A stretch of 64,000 bases of DNA, from positions 24,289,783-24,353,782 of the forward strand of contig NC_054538.1 in assembly GCF_017654505.1 (NCBI RefSeq), written 5' to 3'. A program made the position numbers and the translations under genes. The notes under the pieces are model-generated. The model was not told the DNA's origin. It did no database searches and saw nothing but the letters and a program-made list of their open reading frames with translations. Every line of letters starts with the position of its first letter. Position 1 is the stretch's first letter. Source of the DNA: Polyodon spathula (lineage: Eukaryota; Chordata; Actinopteri; Acipenseriformes; Polyodontidae). Positions 12,511 through 24,917 of this stretch are shown here, piece by piece.

Positions 12511-13006
12511 TGTGAAGTTAGTTTAGGTTGCTTCAAGTTTGTCATTGCTTGGCAGAATATCCATGTCTTTATTTTTAATGTATCTCTTTAAAAAAAGTTA
12601 AGCAATTGTCACAACAGCTCAGGAGAACTGAAGGTCAGTGGAAGTCCTCCTGAAAGAGCTCAAGAGCAGGTCGACGAGCTACCTGCCTCTTGAGGACAAA
12701 GGCCAACACTGTTGCCTCCCTAACCTGGGGAGCACTAGAGACATAACAAAGCAAACCGTGCAGTTATGTCTTTATGTTCAGTATAGCAGCTCATGTCCTT
12801 GGTAACACAGAATATAAGCTCAGAAAAATAGTAGCTTAATTTCAAACTTTTTAAATATAAAAAAATCAGATATGCCAGATTTTTTGCACAGTCCTACTCG
12901 GGATAAATGTACATTCTGGAGGATGCAACTTGCATTTGATAATGGACCAATCACTGAAAACATCAGTTGTTTCTCTGCTGAATGCTTTAAAAAGGGATCT
13001 AAATAT
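11608..13006. other. Intronic sequence of the PRIM2 relic
   Basis: Lies between the two clear PRIM2 exons on the minus strand. It holds an (AAT)n microsatellite at 12467-12510 and otherwise nothing recognisable. Confidence 0.5.
12467..12510. repeat. (AAT)n microsatellite
   Basis: About 14 trinucleotide units. Confidence 0.97.
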
Positions 13007-13011
13007 CCAAC

Positions 13012-13608
13012 TGTCACAGAGACTGCCGAAGTGGGCGGTGTCAGAACCAGGAAAAGGAATGAATGACAGATAGGTGTGGTTTGGTGGAACTGAGCGAATG
13101 TTTCGCTCAGCATTTAATAAACAGAACAGAAAATAAAAGGGTTGAACAAACAAACAGAAACACGGCACATTCGCCAAAATAAATAGACAAACAAAAACGG
13201 ACTAAACAAAACAAACACGGTGAGCTTCTATATAACAATTACTTTTGTTATTATTTCTAGCTCCGTCTCCTATCCCGTTCTCCACTCACCTAGCACCCAA
13301 CCGCGAGTATATTAAAACGTGCATCTATATATACTGTTGTGCTGGGATTCAATTACTAATTAAGTATTCACTTGAATCCCAGCACGTGAATTAATAAAGT
13401 GCAATTCCCAGTGCTCACATATTATTACATTTTACTTGCACGTGAAGTGCTGTGCAATCCTCGTGCCTAAATACACATATACATTTTAAACACTTGTGTT
13501 CCACAGACCCGTTTATATCCCGTGTATCAATGTCTATACACCAACATTTAAACACACCACACGCAACACATAACAGATAATATACACAGGGGCGGGCACT
13601 GTGTCACA
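13012..13608 (-). mobile_element. Solo LTR, 597 bp, target duplication CCAAC
   Basis: An exact CCAAC duplication (13007-13011 and 13609-13613) brackets a block that begins TGTCACAGAG and ends GTGTCACA on the plus strand. Read on the minus strand it starts TGTGACACAGTGCCCGCCCC. This parallels the start of the minus-strand LTR fragment ending at 47276 (TGTGGTGAAGTGTCCTGCCCC... in the same positions), so the minus orientation is preferred. No internal coding region is present. It sits in the intron between the two clear PRIM2 exons. Confidence 0.85.
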
Positions 13609-13702
13609 CCAACATACAAAAATTATGCTACAGAGATCGATATAAAAATATGTCCCAAGTTAATAAAATCTGATCAAATAACTTTCCCAAACTTTGATGA
13701 AG

Positions 13703-13757
13703 TAGACCAATATAAATATACTAAATATTAAGTGGACCAATATAAATATACTAAATC
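13703..13757. repeat. Two-copy tandem duplication of about 28 bp
   Basis: The unit G(T/A)GGACCAATATAAATATA-like is repeated twice in tandem (13703 and 13732) with one or two differences. Confidence 0.85.
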
Positions 13758-14098
13758 AGTACTTTAACCTTCCTAAAACACTCAAGCACTGAAGCAGAAC
13801 AATCTGAAGGATGTGCCTGAGGTCCTTCAAGGCAATATGACCTTGCTCTGCATTTGTTTGGAGGACATCTTGTCCTCAATTGCTGAGAATAAAAAGAAGA
13901 AAGGCACACTATAAATAATATTTATTTTATTTAAATTATTCAACCAGAATAACCAATTTCCAAGTGAAGAAATGTACAGTTAACTGGTAGAGGTCCTGTT
14001 CCTGAGAGTCTTAAAACTTATGAATGAGACTGGCATTTGCTATAACATGGGTCATCAGCAATATTATTATTTCCCTCAGAAAAGTAGATCATATTTAC

Positions 14099-14171
14099 TG
14101 CATCTATCTGTTCCAATGAGATTTTTCCAATATTTTTCTGAATGCTGTACTCTTGTACATGTATAAATGAC
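14099..14171 (-). pseudogene. PRIM2: PRIM2 exon upstream of 11422-11607
   Basis: The minus-strand translation ends in EYSIQKNIGKISLEQIDA, which matches the PRIM2 segment reading GNVGKISLDQID in vertebrates. A GTAAAT donor follows immediately (14098-14093). The exon ends in phase 0 and the next exon at 11607 starts in phase 0. Joined across the intron, the residues read ...QIDA/FSTKSYP..., the order found in the family. The acceptor (CATATGAG) has a weak pyrimidine tract, so the 5' boundary is approximate. No stop lies within the piece. It is listed as pseudogene because the downstream exon is broken. Confidence 0.78.
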
Positions 14172-14610
14172 CTCATATGTAAATACACATACAGAATATT
14201 GAACAGAAATGGAGATGAGATATTTAACACTTCGTCAGTGTCTAATGCACCCCACATACATACATGTGGTTAATTTATAATTAAAAAAACAAAAACACAC
14301 ACAAATGGTTTAGATGTATTATTTATTATGATAAGCATTGCTTTGATTGCTAAGTGCTTATTAAATATTTTAGTTTAGTTTAAAAAAAATGCCTTTAAAA
14401 ATGCCACAAACATAAATATAAACTACAAAAATGAATATTATATTGTACTTGGAATCTCAACATGTACAGAATCTAGTAAAGACCACACAAAACAATGTGT
14501 CTACAATACCTGTTCTTCAATATGAAGAAGTATTGTGCTTAAAAAAGCAGCTTCAGTTATTTTGGCAAAAAAAAAGAAAACAGAATTTGGGGTTTGGGTT
14601 GGGTTTTTTA

Positions 14611-14636
14611 ATAATAATAATAATAATAATAATAAT
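14611..14636. repeat. Short (AAT)n microsatellite
   Basis: About nine trinucleotide units. Confidence 0.9.
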
Positions 14637-14849
14637 GTGCTGTTATCTAAGTTTGTCTTAGGCCTCGATTATTTATGAGTCATGTTTTTTGCAACTCAAA
14701 GAATAAAATAATATTTTCTCAATAATGTACTGTTGGAGGTAATAACAGGGTACTGCAAAAAATTCAAAAACCAAATACAGTGCCACAAGTTGATTTAGTA
14801 TACACATGTAAGATCTGAGATTCTGAGATTGGCCACATTGAGCTAATAA

Positions 14850-14943
14850 ATGTGACACCATTTTTATTGTTTAGACAAAGTAACTTATGTTCAGAGCTCT
14901 CTGTATTTAATCGACTAGCAAGTATGACCTTACCAAGAATAAA
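14850..14943 (-). pseudogene. Possible decayed PRIM2 exon (basic, Leu-rich segment)
   Basis: The minus-strand frame contains LGKVILASRL followed about ten residues on by HKLLCLNN. This lines up loosely with the PRIM2 stretch SKALALTARSL...LLNHL that immediately precedes the exon called at 14099-14171. The order and strand are right and the residue pattern is suggestive. The acceptor is unclear and identity is low, so chance similarity is possible. Confidence 0.33.
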
Positions 14944-15116
14944 TGACAAATAAAGCCACTCAAATCCTCTTTCGTGGATTATTTACTTTCATGTTAACAA
15001 TGCATAGCTTCATACCAGATTATGTTCCACTGAAGGTAGTCTGCACCTTAAAAGTCTGAAAATAACTGTAGCTCAGAGACATACTTGCATAACAAATTAA
15101 ACCACATATAACTGTT

Positions 15117-15238
15117 TTCTCTTTCTTGAACTTGAGGAGAATTATCCCCAAAAAGGTAAGAGACCCTATGTAGACCATATTCCCGTCATTTATGGACCAC
15201 TGCAACTCTTCCACAAAAGATAACTTTACTCAGAACTG
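15117..15238 (-). pseudogene. Possible decayed PRIM2 exon (DG-x-x-x-Y motif region)
   Basis: The minus-strand translation reads FVEELQW...NDG...VYIG...GIILLKF. It lines up with the PRIM2 stretch FADALDLF...EDGFAYVPL...AIILNEF, needing a few residues of gap. A TGA (15230-15232) breaks the frame at the upstream end. It lies in collinear order upstream of the other PRIM2 pieces on the same strand. No good splice sites could be fixed. Taken alone it is weak. Its position raises the probability. Confidence 0.38.
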
Positions 15239-15249
15239 CAGACCTCCCC

Positions 15250-16291
<1,042 letters not shown>

Positions 16292-16774
16292 CAAATTTCA
16301 GCTTCTTTAGCCCAGTTGGCTGGTTTTGTAGCAGCCCTGAGGTGAATAAATGGAACTTTTTTATACCTGACACCCCACTGGATAACAGCTACCTGCTGAT
16401 TAGATTCAACACCTGGTAATCACACACAACAGGCAGGCTCTCCCAGGAGTGCCAGGTACTTCATTAATGAAATTACAATAAATACACACTGTTTACAATA
16501 TTTACACAAAAAACCCTCTTCATGCGCAGAGCTCCTGCCTTGCCACAATGGTGTAAATACTTTAGTGTCGGGTAATTTAAACAGTAGCAAAACGCTTAGG
16601 TTTTCAAAAATAAATAAATAAATAGACAACTTTCAATTGTAGGCACAACTTCTCTCGCTTTCCTGCAGCCATTTTGCATTAGCACTGTACACGTGGGTGA
16701 CATTGCTGAACAGCTTGATCATGGGACGATTAGGGTGGATATGTGTTTATGTTTATATATATATGAGAGACTTG

Positions 16775-16915
16775 CAGTCGAGTCCTCGAACCTTGAGTCC
16801 GAGTCTCACGTGTCGAGTCCAAGTCATCAGGGTCCGGGTCCGAGTCCAAGTCCAAGTCACTATCATTTAAGTCCAAGTCACGAGTCCTTGACTTCGAGTC
16901 TCGAGTCTAGTGGTC
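16775..16915. repeat. Degenerate GAGTCC/AAGTCC hexamer array
   Basis: About 20 imperfect copies of (G/A)AGTC(C/T) with CGAGTC variants, giving a Ser-rich plus-strand frame (16693-16953) that is probably not a protein. Similar GAGTC-rich blocks are known in fish genomes, to my recollection. No terminal repeats were found around it. Confidence 0.7.
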
Positions 16916-17505
16916 GTAGTGGGGGAACAGTTTACCTAACGAACGTTGTCTGATATCCCTCAGGAAAAAGGCACAAATAATAAAAAATAAAAATATATAT
17001 TTTTTTTTAGACTGATTTTTTCTATCTAGAATATTCTATTTGCATGCCTTTTTCAACTTGCCTGTCACTATCTTCTTTTTCTTTTGGAATTGGAATTGAA
17101 ATTGGAATACTGTTTGAATGTACCCTGAAGTTTATAGGTAAGCTTTAAGTTTGTGGATGTTGTTTTTTTAGAAGCGTGATCTGGACTATAGAGCCGATAC
17201 AGTGTTAGAAAGTGGTACATCATCAGAATGTGGTATGCATGCCACAACTTCACTCATGTAATGACAGAAAGTGGTATGATGTCAGATTGCAAGTTGTCAT
17301 ATTTTAGTACATGTGCAATCAATTGCAATCTGATGGGTGTTTTCCTATTGTCTAAAGAGGTACATTTACCATTAATTACACATTTATTTATTTTTTTGCA
17401 AAATTAAACTGGCAACAGACAATTACTTTCTCTAAAAAGAAAAAAAAAAACAATTCATGAGGAGTCCACCGCAAAGTTGCACAAGTAAAAATAAATGTAC
17501 AAGAC

Positions 17506-18261
17506 TGTGACAGAAATACAATGAGTTCTGGTTGTAAATCTCCCTCTCGAATAGCGAAAGGAGAAGTCTCTGGACGGGCTGGCCTGACAGTTCGTTTCCG
17601 AGGTCGGGAAGTCGGTCAGTCTGGAAGGAAGCAAAACTCTGTTGCAGGAACGTATTTACCTGGAATGTAAATGAGGTAGCAGCTGCAAGCAATAGACACA
17701 GCTATAATCGTTTATCAAGGGGTCATGCGGGATAGCATAAAGTGGCCAGAGAAATGCTAATCTTTTCCTTTGCTTGGTTTCAGATACTAGGAACTAGAAG
17801 GACCGGGAGATTGTCCCTTGAAAATAAGAGAAAGTATTCGTGAGTGTTCTGTGCTTGATTTGTCTGTTAGTAACTGTTTGTGTTTTGTATAATTACCAGG
17901 CAGCTAACACGAATCCGGAGCTGTCGCTTTGAGCAAGCACGAACCGGATCATCACTGCACTCACACTCACTGTTTTTGTAAAAGATTATCACCCACCACG
18001 AGCACTATACTGGTGACCATGTTCTTTATTATTGTGGGGCAGATAAAAGACGCTTTATTATTATTTGGTTGTGCAGAACCAGTTGTGTTTTTCCTCCACG
18101 CGTTACACACAGGTATGTATTGCCAGAGGCTTATTGTTTGGTCTCCAGACCGGGAATATAAATAAACCATGTTTCCAACTGGATTATAAATTGTCTGCCT
18201 GTGATTATTCCTGCACTGCATCACCCGTCACCTGTTCACAATCAGCAGCCACTTTGCCACA
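17506..18261 (+). mobile_element. Solo LTR, 756 bp, target duplication AAGAC
   Basis: It starts TGTGACAGAAAT and ends CTTTGCCACA, bracketed by exact AAGAC duplications (17501-17505 and 18262-18266). It is the same family as 56055-56814. The starts align, GGGGTCAT is shared in mid-element, GTGAGTGTTCTGT is shared in the 3' half, and CTGCACTGCA lies near the end. The TATA region of the relative (GGTATAAATAGG) appears here as ATAGCATAAAGTGG, apparently decayed. AATAAA lies at about 18160. No internal coding region is adjacent. The open frames inside are incidental. Confidence 0.9.
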
Positions 18262-18517
18262 AAGACCCAATGTATTGCATATGATAAATATTTGGATAGT
18301 ATTTTCTTAGTGGTGGAAAAATATGATAAATTACATTAAAAATTATGTAAAAGACTGGAAAATATGATAAATTCAATAAAAAAAATGTGGAAGATAGGAA
18401 ACAGCATACCGTTCCATATTTGAATGGGCGCTTCCCTGTTTTCTTAGCGGAAGTTGTTTAGGCAAGCGCACTGTGCAAAGTACCAATACACAAGTAAGAA
18501 ATTAAAGTTACTCTCAC

Positions 18518-18588
18518 CTCTGACTATATCATCCACTTTGACTTCAATTCCGGCAAAATCTGTCAATCTCACGTAGGCATTGCCAGAA
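18518..18588 (-). other. Unidentified exon-like segment
   Basis: The minus strand shows CCATACAG before 18588 and a strong donor (CAGAG|GTGAGAGT) after 18518. In one frame the 71-bp interval reads SGNAYVRLTDFAGIEVKVDD, which looks protein-like, but I do not recognise the family. It is on the strand of the PRIM2 relic yet does not match PRIM2 convincingly. It could be chance. Confidence 0.2.
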
Positions 18589-19189
18589 CTGTATGGTATA
18601 TACACTGTGTTCTTGAATAGTACATTTAGTATTATTTTGTTTTGCAAAACAGAAACATTGTTTCACTTTCATTGCATTTACACTTTTATTGAATTTTATT
18701 TTAAGATTTAAACTGCTTAAATGTTTTCTGTCTTTCTGCAAAGTAGCACACTATGCAAGACTGCGAAGAGCCCCTGGTATTTCCCCTTTGTGTACGTTCA
18801 TAATGGAACAAAAACATGAAGTCACACAAGACAAATTTCTGGTCTGATGCTGCTGGTTAATATGTTTTTCCCACATCCATAATCAATCATTTTCATTTTG
18901 TTAAATTAAGTGGTATTAAGTTATTCTTCTGTCCTATCAGTCTGATATATCTGCCTGTTTGACGGCAAGCAATTTTTGACTGAATTTGCCAGGTGAATTT
19001 ATAACGTTTCTTCTATACAGTGATGGCTTGTGCTGGGAAAGAGTGGAAGCAAAGAACAAAATATTTAATAGCACAGCAACTTTCTGATATGAATTAAGAA
19101 TCTCTAAAAGTATGATTATAACTTAAATGATTATTGTTTTTTGTTTGTTTTCAGTAAACTGAAAATTAAATTACGTATTTTTCAAGAAT

Positions 19190-19580
<391 letters not shown>

Positions 19581-19585
19581 AAGAG

Positions 19586-20711
19586 AGTGCCTATAGAAAG
19601 TCTATAAACCCTTTCCAAATTTTCAACTTTTGTTGCCTTATAGTCTGGAATTAAATGCATTATTTGTATTTCCATTTATTTACACATCCTACACCACAAC
19701 TTCCAGGTGAAAAAATACTCTGGAAGTTTGTAGAAAATTAATTAAAAACTTAAAGCTTGGTTGGATAAGTGCTCACCCCCCTTTAATAGCAATACTAAAT
19801 TAGTTCAGGTGTAACCAATCGCTTTCAAAATCACACACCAAGTTAAGTGGCCTTCATCTGTGTTAAATTGTAGTGATTCACATGATTTCAGGATAAATTC
19901 AGCAGTTCCTGTAGGTTTCCTCTGCTAGGTAGTGTATTTCAAAGTAAAGACTCAATCATGAGCACCAAGGAGCTTTCAAAAGGGAATTGGTATAAACAAA
20001 ATCTCAAAGACCTTGAATATCCCTTGGAGCACGGTCAAGACGATTATTAATGGTGGTGGAAGGTGTATGGCACCACCAAGACCCTACCTAGATCAGGCTG
20101 TCCCTCCAAACTGGATGACCAAGCAAGAAGGAGACTGATCAGAGAGGCTACCAAAAGCCCAATGGCAACTTTGCAAGAGCTACAGGCTTTTATGGCCGAG
20201 ACTGGTCAAAGTGTGCATGTGACAACAATATACCAAGCACTCCACAAATCTGGCCTGTATGGTAGGGTGGCAAGAAGAAAGCCATTACTCAACAAAGCCC
20301 ACCTTGAATCCTGTTTGAAGTATGCAAAAAAAAAAAACACAGGAGATTCTGTAGCCATGTGGCAAAAAGTTTTGTGGTCTGACGAAATTAAAATTGAACT
20401 TCTTAGCCTAAATGCAAAGTATTATGTTTGGCACAAACCCAACAAAGTGCATCACCCAAAGAACACCATTCCTACTGTGAAGCATGGTGGTGGCAGCTTC
20501 ATGTTATGGGGATGTTTCTCATCGGCATGGACTGGGGTACTTGTCAGGATAGAAGGGAAAATGAATGGAGCAAAGTACAGAGAAGTCCTTGAGGAAAACC
20601 TGCTGCCCTGTACAAGAAAGCTGAAACTGGGACGGAAGTTCACCTTTCAGCATGACAACAGCCCAAAGCACACATTCAAAGCTACAATGGAGTGGCTAAG
20701 GAACAAAAAGG
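19586..20711 (+). mobile_element. Tc1-like transposon, 3' truncated, broken transposase
   Basis: The 5' terminus AGTGCCTATAGAAAGTC opens the element. The transposase begins near 19958 (ATGAGCACCAAGGAGC...), with frame breaks in the N-terminal helix-turn-helix region. It then stays open in 20063-20776. That frame has the GRPS-like linker ([12 protein letters not shown]), the first catalytic aspartate in [10 protein letters not shown] and the second in [10 protein letters not shown]. It ends at WLRNKKVNV. The third catalytic residue, in the PSQSPDLNP motif, and the 3' terminal repeat are missing. Sequence from 20712 belongs to a piggyBac-like repeat. Full-length Tc1 transposases have about 340 residues. 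The element cannot be autonomous. Confidence 0.93.
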
Positions 20712-20878
20712 TAAATGTCTATAAAGAGATATATGAAAAATACAGTGAACTAGGGGTAGAGGTTGGATGGAGATAAGGTACCGAGTGTCCTTTTGCGATT
20801 CAATGTCTTTTAAATTTGACCTGACGCCCCTGACAAGCTCTGAATAAATGGACTGCAAAGGAAATGGACTGCAAAGGG
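20712..20878 (+). mobile_element. piggyBac-like repeat, 3' end only
   Basis: It ends ACTGCAAAGGG at TTAA (20879-20882). The block AAAAATACAGTGAAC...GAGTGTCCTTTTGC matches the repeat at 5580-6076. The 5' part is absent, and the piece begins exactly where the Tc1 element is cut off. Confidence 0.6.
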
Positions 20879-20882
20879 TTAA

Positions 20883-21369
20883 ACATCATTATGCCAGTAA
20901 AGTAGTCCCATTTATAAATTTGAACTACACACTAAGTTAAGCTGAGTAAATAAAATTTATTGGAACATGCAAAAGAAAGTACATCTGTATTTTCTATACT
21001 GTGGACATCGTCATTGAAAAAATACACCAGGGGGCAGAGTTGAGAAGACACTGAGATTTTTTTTTTGTTTTCCCTGTCACTGACAGTGCAGACACACACT
21101 GTTCACTAAAAATACATTGTCTTAAGTGATAAAGTCGGGGTGACAGCAATTTTTTTTCTGGATTTTTTTTTGTTGTTGCTATCTTCCAGTTCATTTAATT
21201 GCTCTTCATCCAAATCAGCATGTATACTTACTACTTTGGGATTTTTTTTGTAGGTGATTGGTCACTCAGTTTCACAATTACAGGTGTACATCCGTAACTG
21301 TAAAAGCAAGATGGCTACTATCCGATACTTTAAATTCTGTGAGGCAGCGCAGTGATTTAGAATATGGGA
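20883..21369. other. Unassigned sequence
   Basis: Short T runs at 21057-21067 and 21162-21170. Nothing recognised. Confidence 0.5.
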
Positions 21370-21420
21370 CAAGGCTCCAACTGTCCGTATCCATCCAATA
21401 TACGGACAGTTGGAACCTTG
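21370..21420. repeat. 21-bp stem hairpin
   Basis: AAGGCTCCAACTGTCCGTAT (21371-21390) faces its near-perfect complement (21400-21420) across a 9-base loop. There is one mismatch. No U-run follows, so it is not a bacterial-type terminator. It may be the core of a small palindromic MITE. Confidence 0.85.
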
Positions 21421-21721
21421 CTTGTCCAATTACATTGCTTGTTTCACGTTCCATTGTCAGCCCTGGATTGTAAATATATATGAGAGGCCGGCACGGGTAC
21501 CCTAAAATGGATTAATGGATCACAGAGTTATCACTGACAAAAACTAATAGGATGTTGTTGTGTTGTTTTCTTTCAGATTTAGTTCCTGAGAAGAATAGTT
21601 GCCACAGTCATTATTATTGAAGGCTTAAAGGCTTAATTATGCTGAGCTTATTTTAATTTTGTCTTTATTACGTCAGCCAGAGACCCACGCTTACAACTGT
21701 ATTGTCATATTTTCTACATTT

Positions 21722-21726
<5 letters not shown>

Positions 21727-21796
<70 letters not shown>
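21727..21796. repeat. (TA)n microsatellite
   Basis: About 35 TA units. Confidence 0.98.
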
Positions 21797-21799
<3 letters not shown>

Positions 21800-21800
<1 letters not shown>

Positions 21801-24800
21801 CACTGCAACAGATTCTGTTCTCCACAGTAGTCAATACATTTGAGAATGATCTTCAGGAAATACCAGTAATTGCTGATGTTTTACAGGACTTTCCTTCTGC
21901 AGCGTTAAACCTTTTTTTTTGTATCTATTTCCAACTTCAAAACAGTGATCAGAATTCAAAACACATTTAACACAAGTCTCCTGCTGACTGTCAGCATTAA
22001 AGCAACATTAAAAAAAAAACTACCAGTACATTAAAGATCAAAAAGGAGTGTGCCGTTGCCAGAAACTGATCATAAATGCCTACCTTTGCACTTCTTTTTG
22101 ATTATGCAAACACCAAAAAAGCACTCCACTGGCAATTGGGGATAATGCCCATTAATCTCAGAAACACAAGTACTATTTACTCTAGCTTTTCCTCACAGTC
22201 ACAGACATATAACTTGCAGAACACAACAGTAGATGTCAGTGTACTGTTCACCAAACTACTAAAATACATTCAATTAAGCATTTGCAAAATGAATAGACCC
22301 ATTGCCATTCATATGATCATTTCTTCTTTTTGTTATTTCACCTTTAGAATAAACAAAAGTGCAATATAAAATCACAAATAAGATAGACTTAGGCAGTAGT
22401 AAAAAGCTTTATTTTCAATCATAGTAAGTACAATAAGCTGTCAGCTATGGTTATTAAAAAGGCAAGGCCTTTACTTGGCACTATATTTAACCTGATTGGT
22501 CAATACAAGGGATTCAATCTGATAAAAGGACCCCGAATGTTATCTTTCAAACTATGTTTAATCACTATTCCAAATCAGTCTGCATGAAAATACGTAAATG
22601 CGGTACTCATGTGTTTTACCTTTTTAATATCTGTTCTTGTACACACCCTCTGAATGTTGTGTGTCAATGGAGACTATTCTGCTTCCTTGCTCTCCTATCT
22701 ATCTATTTAAATTGAGTATAGCAAATAAAAGTAACCACAATAGCGACTAGTCTCTGGTTTGACTTTATGAACACACAACAAGGTTCTCACCAGCGCTGTT
22801 GAACATAACGGGCTGTTACTTTGTAACCTGAAAAAATGATGCTGTAATCAGGCCGCAGTTTGCATAACGACCAAAAAATAATAGTAATCCTGTGAAACAT
22901 TGTTGAATAGGCCTTTATATGAGAAATTGATTGGCTTAAAATATAGCTCTCAGTTCTCGTCAATGGGTTGGTTGTGATAGTATGTTCTTTAGTTTGGTCC
23001 ATGTAATGTATGCAACACGAGACAAGATTGAACTTCACCGAACTTTATTAGCACATTCCCCCCTTTTGACAACCAACCATTGCAGATCTTTATTATTATA
23101 CGATAAGAAGCTGGGTTAAATAAATAAATCGTTCAGACGAAGAACATTAACGGGTATTCCAAACAGTTTTGAAATATTCAATCTTTTTTTTATTTCAAGG
23201 TCTTCAGAAAAAAATCAAAAGTTCTACAATTTTACAATAATCCTTTTTCATAACTTTCCCTTAGATATATTTTCATATAGTATGTAGTTTTTAAAATATA
23301 AAATGTAGGACACAGTATATGCCCAGTTTTACTTGCAATAAGTGGAAAAACATTTGTGTTGTATATTCCTTAACTATGGAACAACAGTAACAAACGAGTT
23401 TTCCATTTACACTTGCAAGCATACGTGTGATCAAGTGTAAGTCTTTTTAATGGTGCAACAACCATATATATTGGAATAACAACAACAAAAGCAAAACTCC
23501 ACAATCACATGATCACAGTAAAGTTTATTAAAATATTTAAAATGTGAGATGATGCATGTTATTAGTTTAGCTTTTTTAGTAATCAATAAGTAGCCTATAT
23601 TATTTTACTACAAATAATACATACAACTCACATGCAGAAACTACTACTGTACTATGAAGCAAGCTATGATTGAAAAAAAGAAACCTGACAGTCATGAATT
23701 TTTTTTTTTTTTTTTTTTTGAAAACCTAATATTTATGCTATTTTTGAAAGAAGAATAAAAACAGCCCTAAGTATATCCACATAATCGTAGGCCATTCTGA
23801 ATGTTTTGAAAGGTAAAAACCGGTTTCTCAGTCGGACAGAAATGATAACATGATAAAATCTGGTTTCCCTCCACGGAATGGCATCCATGCGTTGCTAGGG
23901 AGTACGTCATCCTATGACGCAGACTCCGCATCTACCTACTGACAACCATAGATATAGAATAGTATATATCCTGACAACTACTTCCACAAAGTGTAAGCAT
24001 GTGCATGACATGTCCTGCCTCGTCTGCAGGGGGTTGCAAGGATCTCTGTTTCTTTCGCTGTGTCTCCACCAGACCTCAGATAGAATTCTGAGCAAATTGC
24101 ATTAGTAGAATAATGACATTTAACGACACAAGGTGGGCCTTACCACACAATAAAGCCCTCTCATCTGGTTCAATTGCTTAAATAAGTGCCTCTGATGAAC
24201 TTTGACGCATTTTTCCAACCGCCAGCTCTCTTAGAATTGAAAACAGTATAATCTATGGAACAGTAAAAAATAAATGAATTTAATTCTATTATTAGAATCT
24301 TTCTGTGGGGTATATTTTATTTTACTGTACAGAGCAGTCGGCATTACATCCAAACCCCTGCAGATGTCAGATTCGCAAGATAACAGCAAATCACAACTCC
24401 TTGAACAGCTAATAACTGTCTTTTCCTTCTCACACATTATCTAGCCTTACAGAGAACTCTTCTCAAGTGCAGTGCCCTACAAATACCACCTTCCATCTCG
24501 CCACAGTCAATGTCCATTCAATTTTTGTTGCGCTTCTGTCATTGCAGTTTTAAAATGCATTTATTGTTTTTTAGTTTAATAGACAAGCCACCTCATACGC
24601 TGCTGCAAAAGGTTATCTATTTACTAATGCATAAGGACTCCATGGGACATATGTTCATCATTTTACTCTAAAACACACAATGTGACTGTCTCAAAGGTAT
24701 ACCTGTGTTATGTAATTGATATATCCTAGCTCTTTATTAGAGGGAATGCAAGCTGTAATGATAGTTAATTATGTTTTTTCATTAAGCTTACGCCATCACC

Positions 24801-24857
24801 TAAATGTTATATAATAAAAAAAAAATGGCCTCAGTAACTAAAACAAAGAAACTGTTT

Positions 24858-24860
<3 letters not shown>
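21800..24860. other. Unassigned intergenic sequence
   Basis: About 3 kb, mostly AT-rich, with a T20 run at 23700-23719. The stretch 23870-24090 is richer in G+C and contains GTTGCTAGGGAGTACGTCAT and TGACGCAG, which could be regulatory. No transcript evidence is visible. Confidence 0.45.

Positions 24861-24862
<2 letters not shown>

Positions 24863-24915
<53 letters not shown>
24863..24915. repeat. (TA)n microsatellite
   Basis: About 26 TA units. Confidence 0.98.

Positions 24916-24917
<2 letters not shown>

Noticed and set aside
16693..16953. Ser/Pro-rich frame
   Set aside because: Translation of the degenerate GAGTCC array.
17929..18310. Overlapping frames on both strands
   Set aside because: Inside the solo LTR at 17506-18261 and without recognisable motifs.
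23870..24090. Possible promoter with CRE-like and X-box-like words
   Set aside because: Short motifs only. No adjacent gene or first exon is recognisable.
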